Assembly (NCBI GenBank): GCA_963778845.1
Contig: CAVZVW010000001.1
Span: 813,617-877,616, forward strand
Origin: CAVZVW01 sp963778845
GTDB lineage: Bacteria; Actinomycetota; Actinomycetes; Actinomycetales; Kineosporiaceae
Direction of reading: 5' to 3'
Length of the DNA: 64,000 nt
The translations under genes were made by a program, and so were the position numbers. A model generated the notes under the pieces. That model saw only the letters and a program-made list of their open reading frames with translations. It was not told the origin of the DNA and made no database searches. Shown here one piece after another: positions 25,780 to 34,137 of the stretch (position 1 is the stretch's first letter; each line of letters starts with the position of its first letter).

Positions 25780-27318
25780 ACGCCTCGACGTCCTCGACCC
25801 AGGCCCCGGCCACGTACGAGGGGTGGCGCCGGGAGCGGCTCGGGGTGTTCTTCGGGCTGACCGGCCCGCAGGCCTGCGTGGTCGCGGTGGCGGTGCTGCC
25901 GCTGCTGGTCGCCCTCGGCCGGTCGGACTGGGTCCGGCTCGCGGCGCTGACCCCGCTGTGCCTCATCGTGGTCGGGCTGGTCGCGGTCCCGGTCCGTGGC
26001 CGCCCGGCCCTGCGCTGGCTGGCCGACGTCCTGCTGTTCGCCGCCGGTCGCGCCGCAGGCTGGAGCCACTGGCGGTCGGTCGCCGCCACCGGGGCCGCGA
26101 CCCCGGAGGACCTGACCCGCCCGGACCTGCCCGGCGTGATCGCCGGGCTGCGCACCCACGACGGGCCGCCGTTCGGGCCGTGGCAGACCCGGGTGTGCGT
26201 GGTCCAGGACCCGCGCGTCGGGTCGCTGGTCGGCCACGGCCCGGCTGACCCACCCCGGGATCGCCGCCTGCGACGAGGCCACCCGCGACGGGTTCGCCGC
26301 CGAGCTGGGCGGGCTGCTCGCCGCCGCGGCCGACACCGACCACATCGCTGGGCTGTCGCTGCTGATCCGGACCGTGCCCGACGACGGCGCCCAACGTGCG
26401 GCGTGGGTCGCCGACCACGAGGCACTCGACGTCCCGCAGGTCGTCGCCCAGGCGGGCCGGGCGCTGGAGGCGTCGGTGGTGTCGGCGTCGGTGCGGCACG
26501 AGGCGTTCGTGACGGTCGCGGTCAGCGAGACCAAGACCCGCCGGGCCGCCCGCGACGCCGGTGGCGGGGCGGCCGGCCGTGCCCGGGTGCTCTACCGGCA
26601 CCTGGGCGAGCTGGAGCATCGGCTGCGCGCGGTCGGGGTGACCGACGTGCGGTGGCTGGACGCCGCCGAGCTGGCCACCGCGATCCGCACCGGCTACAAC
26701 CTCGCCGACGCCGCGGCGGTCGAGCACGCGGCGCAGGAGCAGCGCCGCGGCCACCCGGTGAGCACCGGCACGATGGTCGGTGCCGCCGGCCCGGCGGCAG
26801 CCCCGCCGGCGGCGCCGCGGTCGTACCGCCACGACGCCTACACCACGGTCTCCTACGCGCTTCTCCTACCGAAACGCCCGACCACCGTGGGCGCCCTGGC
26901 ACGGCTGCTGGCACCCGCCACGCCGGGTGAGCGGCGCTGCCTCGCACTGCACTACGAGCCGCTGCCACCCGGGCGGGCCGACCGGCAGATCGACCGGGAC
27001 ACCTGGGCTGCCGAGATGGCCGTCGACGTCAAGGCCAAGCGCGGGTTCCGGGTCTCCCGCCGCGACCGCAAGCGGATGGCCGACGTTGAGGAGCAGGAGC
27101 GTCACCTGGCCCGCGGCCACTGCCTGGTCCGGGTCGCCGGAGCCGTGGCGGTGACGGTCCCGTCGGAGGTGGCGGTGGAGGAGGCCGCGGCCGCGTTGGA
27201 GGGCTCGGCTCGTGCGTGCGGCTACCAGCTGCTGCGCCTGGACCTCGCGCAGGACAGCGGCTTCGTCGCAGCGACCCTGCCGCTCGGGGTGGGCCTACCG
27301 AAGCGGAGCGACCGGTGA
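25776..27318 (+). CDS. SCO6880/PrgI-type T4SS membrane protein (one frameshift)
   Basis: About 513 residues after ignoring one shift near 26240. The N-terminus YEGWRRERLGVFFGLTGPQA precedes two transmembrane helices (ACVVAVAVLPLLVALG and LIVVGLVAVPV), the PrgI-like start. The cytoplasmic remainder picks up as LTHPGIAACDEATRDGFAAE and ends in VAATLPLGVGLPKRSDR. It is the SCO6880 family, which in other actinobacteria is coupled to or fused with the VirB4 ATPase immediately downstream. GTG overlaps the previous stop. The break is in a GC-rich stretch and may be a sequencing insertion. Confidence 0.82.
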
Positions 27319-28841
27319 TGCTCTCCCCTGGGGGCGCGGCGACGTCCCGCAGCCTCGTCGACCTGGTCGGCGACCTCGGCGGCACTTGGGCCACCCGCAC
27401 GCCCGACCTGCGGCCGACCGGCGATCCCGACGCCGGGCTGTTCGCCGGCGCACCGCGACGCCGCGGCCGCGCCCGACCGGGGCACGGCTGGTCGCCGGTG
27501 CCGGCACCGCTGGTCGGGTACCGGGCCTCGACCGCGCAGATCGGTGGGGTGTTCCCGCTGCTGTCGTCCAACGGGCTGCCCCCGACCGGGGCGCTGGTCG
27601 GCTACGACGTGCTCTCCGGCGGGGCGTTCTACTTCGACCCGGTCGGCTGGGTGCTCGCCGCGACGCCGACGGTCACCAACCCCAACATCGTCACCTTCGG
27701 TAAGCCGGGCACCGGCAAGTCCGCGACCGTGAAGGCCTGCCTGCTGCGGCTGATGCGCTTCGGCGTCCGCACGATCGTCGCCGGGGACGTCAAAGGCGAG
27801 TACGAGGACGTCGCCCGCGCGGTCGGGGTGGAGCCGATCGCCCTCGGCCTCGGGATGCGGGCACGGATCAACGCACTGGACCCCGGCCCCCTCGGGCACG
27901 GCTGGGACAGATTGCCGCGGGTGGAGGTCCGGCACCGGTCCGCGGCGATCTTCGCCCGGTGGCTGGTGCTGCTGCGCGCGCTGATCGGCGTCCGCGGCGT
28001 CGCACTCACGCCGTCGGGGGAGGAGGCGCTCGGTGCGGTGCTGCGCGAGCTGACCGGCTGGGGCACGGGGTCGTCGGGGCTGCGGCCGGTGACGATCCCG
28101 ATGGTGTGGCAGGCGCTTCGCGACCCCACGGTCTCGATGGCCGAGGAGTGCCGCTACACCGACCCGGCGGAGATGCGCCGGGAGACCCGCGGGATCACCG
28201 ACGCGCTCGGGGTGATGGTCCACGGGTCCCTGGCCGGGCTGTTCGACGAGCAGACCACCATCGCCCTGGACTGGACCGCGCCGATCCAGTCCCTGTCGCT
28301 GCAGCGGCTGCGGGCGCTCGGGGACGAGGCGACCGGGGTCGCGTTGGCGTGCGTGAACTCGTGGTGCTCGGCGATGCTCGACCTGCGCCGCCCCGGGGAG
28401 ATCACCCTGACCCTGCGGGACGAGGTGTGGCGGCAGATGCGCCTCGGCCTGGGGGCGGTGCAGGCTCTGGACGCGGATCTGCGGCTGTCGCGGTCCGAGG
28501 GCGCCATCCAGTGGATCATCGCGCACAAGCCGTCGGACCTGCTCTCGGTCGGCGACGCCGGCTCCCAGGCCGTCACCATCGCCAAGGACATGCTCACCCT
28601 GTGCGACACCAAGGTGCTGATGGGCCAGGACGCCGCGATCGGCGATGAGCTCGACAGCCTCCTCGGCCTCGGGGCGATGCAGCGGGACTGGGTGACCGGC
28701 TGGGCGCGGCAGCGGCCCGGCCGCGCGCTGTGGCTGGTCGGGGAACGGGCGTTCAAGGTGCAGACCGTGATCACCGGGGTCGAGCAGCCGCTCTTCGACA
28801 CCAACGGCGCGCTGGACCTCGCTGGTGAGAAGTTCCCGTGA
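27318..28841 (+). CDS. VirB4/TraC-like conjugation ATPase
   Basis: 507 residues. Walker A is FGKPGTGKSATVKA (about residue 138), Walker B is LTLRDEVWRQM, and IIAHKPSDLL is the conserved sensor-like motif near the C-terminus. ATPases of this kind energise assembly of the type IV channel. ATG 27318 shares a base with the stop of the upstream gene (TGATG). Its last codons (AGEKFP) lie inside the left copy of a 112-bp direct repeat that borders the TctC-like insertion. Confidence 0.88.
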   Translation: MLSPGGAATSRSLVDLVGDLGGTWATRTPDLRPTGDPDAGLFAGAPRRRGRARPGHGWSPVPAPLVGYRASTAQIGGVFPLLSSNGLPPTGALVGYDVLSGGAFYFDPVGWVLAATPTVTNPNIVTFGKPGTGKSATVKACLLRLMRFGVRTIVAGDVKGEYEDVARAVGVEPIALGLGMRARINALDPGPLGHGWDRLPRVEVRHRSAAIFARWLVLLRALIGVRGVALTPSGEEALGAVLRELTGWGTGSSGLRPVTIPMVWQALRDPTVSMAEECRYTDPAEMRRETRGITDALGVMVHGSLAGLFDEQTTIALDWTAPIQSLSLQRLRALGDEATGVALACVNSWCSAMLDLRRPGEITLTLRDEVWRQMRLGLGAVQALDADLRLSRSEGAIQWIIAHKPSDLLSVGDAGSQAVTIAKDMLTLCDTKVLMGQDAAIGDELDSLLGLGAMQRDWVTGWARQRPGRALWLVGERAFKVQTVITGVEQPLFDTNGALDLAGEKFP

Positions 28842-28932
28842 ATATTGACGCCTTGGGCCGGAACTTGAGTGCGTTCGCTGCTGGCTGCCTACGGGGGTGT
28901 TCAGGTTCGGGGAACCTGTTCGCCCTCGATGG
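28821..28932. repeat. 112-bp direct repeat, left copy (flanks TctC-like gene)
   Basis: Aligns without gaps to 29952-30063 (constant offset 1131 bp) with 80 of 112 bases identical by hand count. The outer parts are most alike: GCTGGTGA at the start and CTCGATGG at the end. It includes the VirB4 stop on one strand and the last codons of the TctC-like gene on the other. Confidence 0.85.
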
Positions 28933-29854
28933 TGGGATCGTCGGCCTTGCCCGCTCGCTGGATGATCGCGGCAGCTCGTCGGGCTTCGTCCGTGACGAAC
29001 CGAGCGAATTCGGCGGTCGCGATCCGCATCGGCTCGACGCCATGGCGGGTGCACCATCCCTGGAGTTCAGAGGATGCCATCGCGTCGGAGAGGTCGTTCC
29101 CGAGCGCCCGGACGATGTCGGCGGACGTGCCAGCGCGCACCCATGCCCCGTACCAAATCGGGAAGTCGAAGCCGTCGACGCCCGTCTCGGCGACCGTGGG
29201 CACGTCGGGGAGCCAGGGCGATCGACGGGCGGTGCTGACGCCCAGGGCGACGAGCGTCCCCGCCTCCAGGTAGGGCCTGGTGATCGCGATGGGCGACAAG
29301 AAGTAGTCGGTGACGCCGCGGGCCACCTTGGCGACCACTTCGACGATCGAGTCGCCCGGCACCGGGGGCACGTGGACAGCGGTCACCCCGACCTCCAGGT
29401 TGAGAAGCACGGCGCCCAGGTGGCTTCCCGTACCGGCGCCGGTCGACCCGAAGGTGAGTTCGGCAGGGCGAGCCGCGGCCGCGGCCACCAGGTCGTGCAG
29501 GGTGCCGATGCCCGAATCCCGACCGGTCACGAAGACGTACGCCTGCTCGGTGAGTGGCGCGACGGGGCTGAAGTCTTCCAACGGGTGGTAGGGAAGGTCG
29601 TGGGCTACGGCCCCGATGTAGGCGTGCGCGCTGGTGTTGATGAGCACGGTGCGGCCGTCGGCCGGGGATTCGGCGACGAGCGCCGGCCCGGCGGTGCTTC
29701 CGCCACCCGGAACGTTCTCGACGACGACGGGCCGACCCCAGATGGCCGAGAGCCGCGCGCCGAGCTCGCGTGCGAGGAGGTCCGGTCCGCCACCGGCGCC
29801 GAACGGTTCGACGAGGCGGACCGAACCCGCCGGAAGGCCGGTTCGCTCGGGCAT
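28901..29854 (-). CDS. TctC/Bug-family tricarboxylate-binding protein without signal peptide
   Basis: A 317-residue substrate-binding protein of the tripartite tricarboxylate transporter family. It shows the family's VRLVEPFGAGGGPDLLAREL start, the GRPVVVENVPGGGS ligand loop, TFGSTGAGTGSHLGA, and the C-terminal WLPDVPTVAETG segment. Free family members are secreted, but no signal peptide precedes ATG 29854, and upstream codons to 29944 are Arg-rich. The last ten or so residues (IEGEQVPRT) are not TctC-like; they come from the flanking repeat. It lies antisense within the conjugation operon, with no membrane partners (TctA/TctB) nearby, so it looks like an inserted cargo gene with altered or lost function. 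Confidence 0.82.
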   Translation of the reverse strand: MPERTGLPAGSVRLVEPFGAGGGPDLLARELGARLSAIWGRPVVVENVPGGGSTAGPALVAESPADGRTVLINTSAHAYIGAVAHDLPYHPLEDFSPVAPLTEQAYVFVTGRDSGIGTLHDLVAAAAARPAELTFGSTGAGTGSHLGAVLLNLEVGVTAVHVPPVPGDSIVEVVAKVARGVTDYFLSPIAITRPYLEAGTLVALGVSTARRSPWLPDVPTVAETGVDGFDFPIWYGAWVRAGTSADIVRALGNDLSDAMASSELQGWCTRHGVEPMRIATAEFARFVTDEARRAAAIIQRAGKADDPTIEGEQVPRT

Positions 29855-29951
29855 GGGCGCAAACCTACGCCTGACCCGGAGGTGGGGCCGCGCCCCAGCC
29901 GACCTCCCGGCCGAGGTCTCGCGCAAGGACGTGACTGGGCGCATGACCTGG

Positions 29952-30063
29952 GCTGGTGACTAGTCCCCGTGATGAATCACTCTTCTAGCCGCACATGGAG
30001 TGCCTTGCCTGCTCGCAGCCGATCTGAATGCTCAGGTCCGGGGAACCCGCTCTCCCTCGATGG
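29952..30063. repeat. 112-bp direct repeat, right copy
   Basis: Second copy of the repeat at 28821-28932. It still resembles the end of the VirB4 gene (GCTGGTGACTAGTCCCCGTG), but with an in-frame TAG, so it is a decayed duplicate rather than functional coding sequence. Together the two copies bracket exactly the TctC-like gene. Confidence 0.85.
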
Positions 30064-30190
30064 GGAGGTCGGAGTGTTCGACGGTCTTCAGGTAGCCGGT
30101 GGCGCCTTCGACGCCGAGCCCGAACAGGTCGCAGACGCTGCGGATGTCGCCGCCGGTGGCGTGGATCTCGCTGAGGATGGGGGCGAGCGA
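30032..30190 (-). pseudogene. Remnant C-terminus resembling a recombinase
   Basis: A short open frame reads APILSEIHATGGDIRSVCDL, then FGLGVEGATGYLKTVEHSDL, and ends PIEGERVPRT. The segment with GGDIRSVCDLFGL recalls the extreme C-terminus of certain actinobacterial integrases. It has no start and lies antisense to the 5' end of the NlpC/P60 gene. The terminal residues match the tail that now ends the TctC-like protein. Family call is tentative. Confidence 0.35.
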
Positions 30191-31260
30191 TGAGGGCGTT
30201 CGGTGTCGCGATCGTCGCCGCCGCGGTGCTCGCTACACCGGTCGGCGGTGGGGCGCTGGTCGGGGCGGTTGCGTTGACCACCGCGATGGTCGGGCCGTGT
30301 GGGCCCGCGGGGCCGGCCCGGCAGGTGTCCGGGGTCAGCCTGGACACCGAGCAACTGGCCAACGCCGCCCTGATCGTCGACGTCGTCCGCGGGCGTGGGC
30401 TGCCGCCACGGGCTGCGGTGATCGCGGTCGCCACGGCGATGCAGGAGTCCAGCCTGCGCAACCTCGACCACGGAGACCTCGCAGGGCCGGACTCCCGTGG
30501 CCTCTTCCAGCAGCGGACCTCGATCTACGGCGCGGTGGTGGCGACCGACCCGGTCGCGGCGACCGGGGCGTTCCTCGACCTGCTCGTCCAGGTGCCGGGC
30601 TGGCAGGCCATCCCCATGCCCCAGGCGGCGGCCGCGGTGCAGCGGCCGCGGGTCGACCTGGTCGGCGCCTACGCGCGGTGGGAGGACGCCGCGACCGCGC
30701 TGGTGCTGCAGGACTGGCCCGGCTCCTCCACCCTGACCGGCCCCGGCGGCTCCTTCTCCGGACCGGCGACGATCCCGGCGGGGTTCACCGCGTGCGGTGT
30801 CGGTGGGGAGGGGCTGACCGCGCCCGGCGGCGTCGGGCTCCCAGCCGGGCTCACGGTGGTGTCGTCGGGGCAGGGGGCGGTCGCCGTCCGCTACGCCCTC
30901 GCCCAGGTCGGCAAACCGTATGTGTGGGGCGGGGTCGGACCGGCCGGGTATGACTGCTCCGGGTTGACCATGATGGCCTGGGCGGCGGCCGGGGTCGCGA
31001 TCCCCCGCACCGCGCACCTGCAGGCCACGACCGGGGTCCCCGTCGCTGGGCTGTCGGCGCTGCAGCCCGGGGACCTGCTGTTCATCGCCGGCAGTGACGG
31101 CACCCCAGCCGCGCCCGGGCATGTCGGGATGTATGTCGGGGCCGTGGCCGGGGTCGGCTACCTCGTGCAGGCCCCGCACACCGGCACGACGATCCGGATC
31201 GACCCGCTGTCCCGCTGGACGGGCTTGATCGTGACGATCCGCCGTCCCGTCGTTCGGTGA
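30190..31260 (+). CDS. Secreted bifunctional wall hydrolase: lysozyme-like plus NlpC/P60
   Basis: 356 residues with an N-terminal signal (VAIVAAAVLATPVGGGALVG). A lytic transglycosylase-like domain follows (about residues 60-180; catalytic Glu in AVATAMQESSLRNLDHGD). The C-terminal NlpC/P60 peptidase (about 235-356) has Cys in GYDCSGLTMMAW, His in GHVGMYVG and a third polar residue after it. This pairing is the VirB1-like module of Gram-positive conjugation systems and opens peptidoglycan for channel assembly. It lies between the VirB4-like and VirD4-like genes, as usual. Confidence 0.92.
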   Translation: MRAFGVAIVAAAVLATPVGGGALVGAVALTTAMVGPCGPAGPARQVSGVSLDTEQLANAALIVDVVRGRGLPPRAAVIAVATAMQESSLRNLDHGDLAGPDSRGLFQQRTSIYGAVVATDPVAATGAFLDLLVQVPGWQAIPMPQAAAAVQRPRVDLVGAYARWEDAATALVLQDWPGSSTLTGPGGSFSGPATIPAGFTACGVGGEGLTAPGGVGLPAGLTVVSSGQGAVAVRYALAQVGKPYVWGGVGPAGYDCSGLTMMAWAAAGVAIPRTAHLQATTGVPVAGLSALQPGDLLFIAGSDGTPAAPGHVGMYVGAVAGVGYLVQAPHTGTTIRIDPLSRWTGLIVTIRRPVVR

Positions 31261-31281
31261 ACCTGATCAGGGAGGTGTGTC

Positions 31282-32997
31282 GTGGAGAGTGACCCGGGCC
31301 CGGACATCGCGGTGTGGGAGAAGGCGACCCTCGGGGTCGGCGGTGCCGCCGTGCTCGTCGGCGTCGGCCTGCTGACCGGCGGGGGGCTGGCGGGGCTGGT
31401 GTCCGGGCACGGCTGGGTCTGGCCGGACGCCCCGCAGGCCGGGCGGGTCGTCGTCCGGCTGCTCGCTCACCCCGGCGACCCGGCGTCCGCCTATCCGCCC
31501 GACCTGAGGTCCCGGCTGCCCGGCCCGATCGTGTTCTGGGCGGTCACCGCGTTCGTCGTCGCGGCGGCCGCGATCACCGCCGTGGTGATGGCGGTGGGGT
31601 GGTGGCGCCGCCGCGCGCCGGATGGGATGGCCGCCCGCCGCCAGGTCCGCACCGCGACCCGGCCACGGGGGGACGCCTGTGGGGTGACGTTCGCCCGGTA
31701 TCGCGGCGCGCCGGTGGTGGCGCGGATGGAGGACTCGTGCGTGACCGTCGCGCCGGCGCGGGCGGGCAAGACGACGTCGCTGGCAGCACCCCGGGTGGTG
31801 GACTCCCCCGGCCCCGTGGTCGCGACGAGCACGAAGGTGGACCTGCTGCGTCTGACCGCGCGGGCCCGCGGGGCGCGGGGGCCGGTGCACGTGTGGGACG
31901 CCGACCGGTTGACCGGCTGGCCCACCCCGGCGCGCTGGGATCTGGTGGACGGCTGCGCGGATGTGCGGGAGGCCGCCGGACGCGCGCGGGCGATGGTCGC
32001 CGCGCGTCCGTTGGGGCAGGCCCGCAACGCCGGGTTCTTCGCCGCGACCGCCGAGACGGTGCTGCGCTGCCTGCTGCACGCCGCCGCATTGACCGAACAG
32101 TCGATGCGGGCGGTGCTGGCCTGGTCGCGGGACTTCGGTGACGACGAGCCGTACGCGATCCTGCGTGACCACCCTGATGCGCCGGAGGGCTGGTTCGACG
32201 ACCTGCGCAAGTACTGCCGCGCCGGGGCGCCAGAGACGATCAGCAGCACCGACATGTCCCTCGGCTTGGTCCTCGGCTGCCTGGCGGACCCGAGGGTGCT
32301 GGACCTGGTCTGCCCCCGACCCGGGCGCGGGATCGACATCGACGCCCTCGTGGGCGGCGGTGGCCAGGGCATGTCGACGTTGTACGTGGTGTGCGAGGGC
32401 GGGGCCAGCGTGTCCACCGCACCCCTGGCCACCGCGCTGGTCTCCGCGATCGTCCGCGCGGGACGGAGGGCCAGCCAACACACCGCTGCTGGGCGGCTGG
32501 ACCCGGGGTGCACGTTCGTCCTCGACGAGGTCGCCACCGTCGCCCCGATCCCCGAACTTCCGCTACTGATCGCCGACGGCGGCGGCCGAGGGATGCCCGC
32601 GTGGGTGTTCGCCCAGTCCTTCGCCCAGCTGCGGGCCCGGTGGGGCCGCGACGACGCCGACACCCTGTGGGGGTCCGCGCCGATCAAGCTCGTCCTCGGT
32701 GGTGCCGCCGAGACCGACGACCTCGAGCGCCTCTCCCGCCTGCTCGGCGAACGCCACGTACGACGGGTCTCCACCAGCCGCGGGCACGGGTCGTCATGGT
32801 CGCGACAGGTCGGCCTCGAACGCGAACGCATCGTGCCGGTCGAGGCGATCCGTCAGCTCGACCCCGGGAAGGCCCTGCTGCTCTACCGAAGCCTGCCGCC
32901 GGCGATCGTCGACCTCACCGCCTGGTGGGACCGCCCCGACGGCGCCACCTTCCGCGCGTCCCAGACCTGGGCCTCGCAGGCACGGGACGTCGCGTGA
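31282..32997 (+). CDS. VirD4/TraG-type coupling protein
   Basis: 571 residues. Two N-terminal transmembrane helices (VGGAAVLVGVGLLTGGGLAG; VFWAVTAFVVAAAAITAVVM) lead to a cytoplasmic ATPase with Walker A-like APARAGKTTSLAAP, Walker B in CTFVLDEVATVAPIPELP and the TraM-recognition segment that follows. It recruits the relaxase-DNA complex to the type IV channel. GTG at 31282 has GGGAGG upstream. Its stop overlaps the DUF4913 start. Confidence 0.92.
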   Translation: MESDPGPDIAVWEKATLGVGGAAVLVGVGLLTGGGLAGLVSGHGWVWPDAPQAGRVVVRLLAHPGDPASAYPPDLRSRLPGPIVFWAVTAFVVAAAAITAVVMAVGWWRRRAPDGMAARRQVRTATRPRGDACGVTFARYRGAPVVARMEDSCVTVAPARAGKTTSLAAPRVVDSPGPVVATSTKVDLLRLTARARGARGPVHVWDADRLTGWPTPARWDLVDGCADVREAAGRARAMVAARPLGQARNAGFFAATAETVLRCLLHAAALTEQSMRAVLAWSRDFGDDEPYAILRDHPDAPEGWFDDLRKYCRAGAPETISSTDMSLGLVLGCLADPRVLDLVCPRPGRGIDIDALVGGGGQGMSTLYVVCEGGASVSTAPLATALVSAIVRAGRRASQHTAAGRLDPGCTFVLDEVATVAPIPELPLLIADGGGRGMPAWVFAQSFAQLRARWGRDDADTLWGSAPIKLVLGGAAETDDLERLSRLLGERHVRRVSTSRGHGSSWSRQVGLERERIVPVEAIRQLDPGKALLLYRSLPPAIVDLTAWWDRPDGATFRASQTWASQARDVA

Positions 32998-33530
32998 CCG
33001 CCAACGGCCACACCGACCACGGGGACCTCGGCCAGGCCGCGCTCCCAGTCGAAGCGCTCGACCCAGTCCTGCTCGCCGAAACCATCGCCGCCCTGTCCGA
33101 CCGGCTCAGCGCCCAGGAAGGCCTGATCGCCGCCCTCCTCGACCGCCTCGAAGACGACGACACCGATCTCGACCCGACCACGGTGCGCGGCACCCCCAGC
33201 GGGCGGTGGGCCTGGCGCTACCTCACCCCCGCCAAGCAGGAGGCACTGCTCGCCGAGCTCACCGACTGGGTCACCTGGCTCAGCGACCGCTACCAGCTCG
33301 CCTCCAGCCGCCACCAGATCCCACCCTGCTGGGCCGAACACCCCGTCGCCGTCGAAGAGCTCACCGCCCTGATGGTCGCCTGGAAGGCTGCCTACACCAC
33401 CCCCAGCCGCGGCCCCAGCGACGACCCCATCGCCTGGCACGACCGCTGGCTCTGGCCCTGCCTCACCCGCCTCAACGAGCAACTCCACATCTGGAACACC
33501 TGCCGCGGCGGCGGTCACAGAACGCGCTGA
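32994..33530 (+). CDS. DUF4913 protein
   Basis: 178 residues, soluble. The conserved part runs from RWAWRYLTPAKQEALLAELT through WLSDRYQLASSRHQIPPCW to LWPCLTRLNEQLHIW. DUF4913 is found almost only next to coupling proteins on actinobacterial mobile elements, so a role in conjugation or relaxosome recruitment is likely but unproven. Translationally coupled (GTGA) to the VirD4-like gene; last gene of the operon. Confidence 0.85.
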   Translation: MTANGHTDHGDLGQAALPVEALDPVLLAETIAALSDRLSAQEGLIAALLDRLEDDDTDLDPTTVRGTPSGRWAWRYLTPAKQEALLAELTDWVTWLSDRYQLASSRHQIPPCWAEHPVAVEELTALMVAWKAAYTTPSRGPSDDPIAWHDRWLWPCLTRLNEQLHIWNTCRGGGHRTR

Positions 33531-33578
33531 TAGCCCTCTTCCATCTTCCAGAATCATGGTGCCAGCCGCCAGAAGCTC

Positions 33579-33600
33579 TGACCTGAGTTTGGTCAGGTCA
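33579..33600. terminator. Hairpin between convergent operons
   Basis: Perfect 8-bp inverted repeat TGACCTGA - GTTTGG - TCAGGTCA. It lies between the end of the plus-strand conjugation operon and the end of the minus-strand toxin/immunity genes, so it could act as a two-way terminator. It lacks a T-run, and an operator role is an alternative. Confidence 0.5.
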
Positions 33601-33735
33601 AGCAGGTGAACGTGCTCAAGCGCCGCTCGATGCAAACGCCCAGGCATGGGTGGCAGGTCGCAAAAGCACCGCACCGACCAAACAGCGTGGTCTAGTCGAC
33701 ATCACGCGTCGCCGGCCCGACGCTGACCCTTCAGA

Positions 33736-34137
33736 TCACTCCGGCTCAAAGAGGACTTGGCTCGTATCTGCGGAGCCTGTGGCGGCATAAGCCTGGATAC
33801 ACTCCATTGCATCCTCAAGACGCACGATGCAACTTACCGGCGCTTCACTCCACGATCCAAAGTAGTCGAATACGAGGGAGTCTTCACCACCATCACCACC
33901 ATCATGAGTGCTGTGAAAGGATTCACCCAACGAGTTCACGAAAACAAGATACGCCCTTTTGCCATCTGTCGATAGCGCGAGGCTACTGCCGTCACCGCGA
34001 GCTAACTCAAGTGTGGGGTGTCCTCGCCTGGAACTTAGCCCTAGGATGGTCTGCAGCAACGATGCCATATCGCTACCTGAGCAAGCTAGAGTCTCCACCG
34101 TCTCGTCGTTCGCGGGATTATAGTATGAAGCGCGCAT
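33736..34137 (-). CDS. Imm1-type immunity protein for the adjacent deaminase toxin
   Basis: 133 residues, acidic and soluble. The segment SLVFDYFGSWSEAPVSCIVR followed by LEDAMECIQAYAATG fits the Imm1 family, known by a conserved W and E near its C-terminus. Imm1 genes are established neighbours of polymorphic toxins carrying nucleic-acid deaminase domains. ATG 34137 shares one base with the toxin's stop (TGATG), so translation is coupled, a strong argument for a toxin-immunity pair. Base composition is lower in G+C than the Rhs shell, matching the exchangeable toxin tip. Confidence 0.75.
   Translation of the reverse strand: MRASYYNPANDETVETLACSGSDMASLLQTILGLSSRRGHPTLELARGDGSSLALSTDGKRAYLVFVNSLGESFHSTHDGGDGGEDSLVFDYFGSWSEAPVSCIVRLEDAMECIQAYAATGSADTSQVLFEPE

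Noticed and set aside
32422..32432. CCCCTGGCCAC, matching the end of tRNA-Phe, as a right attachment site
   Set aside because: Only 11 bases, inside the VirD4-like gene and mid-operon; chance match in GC-rich DNA.
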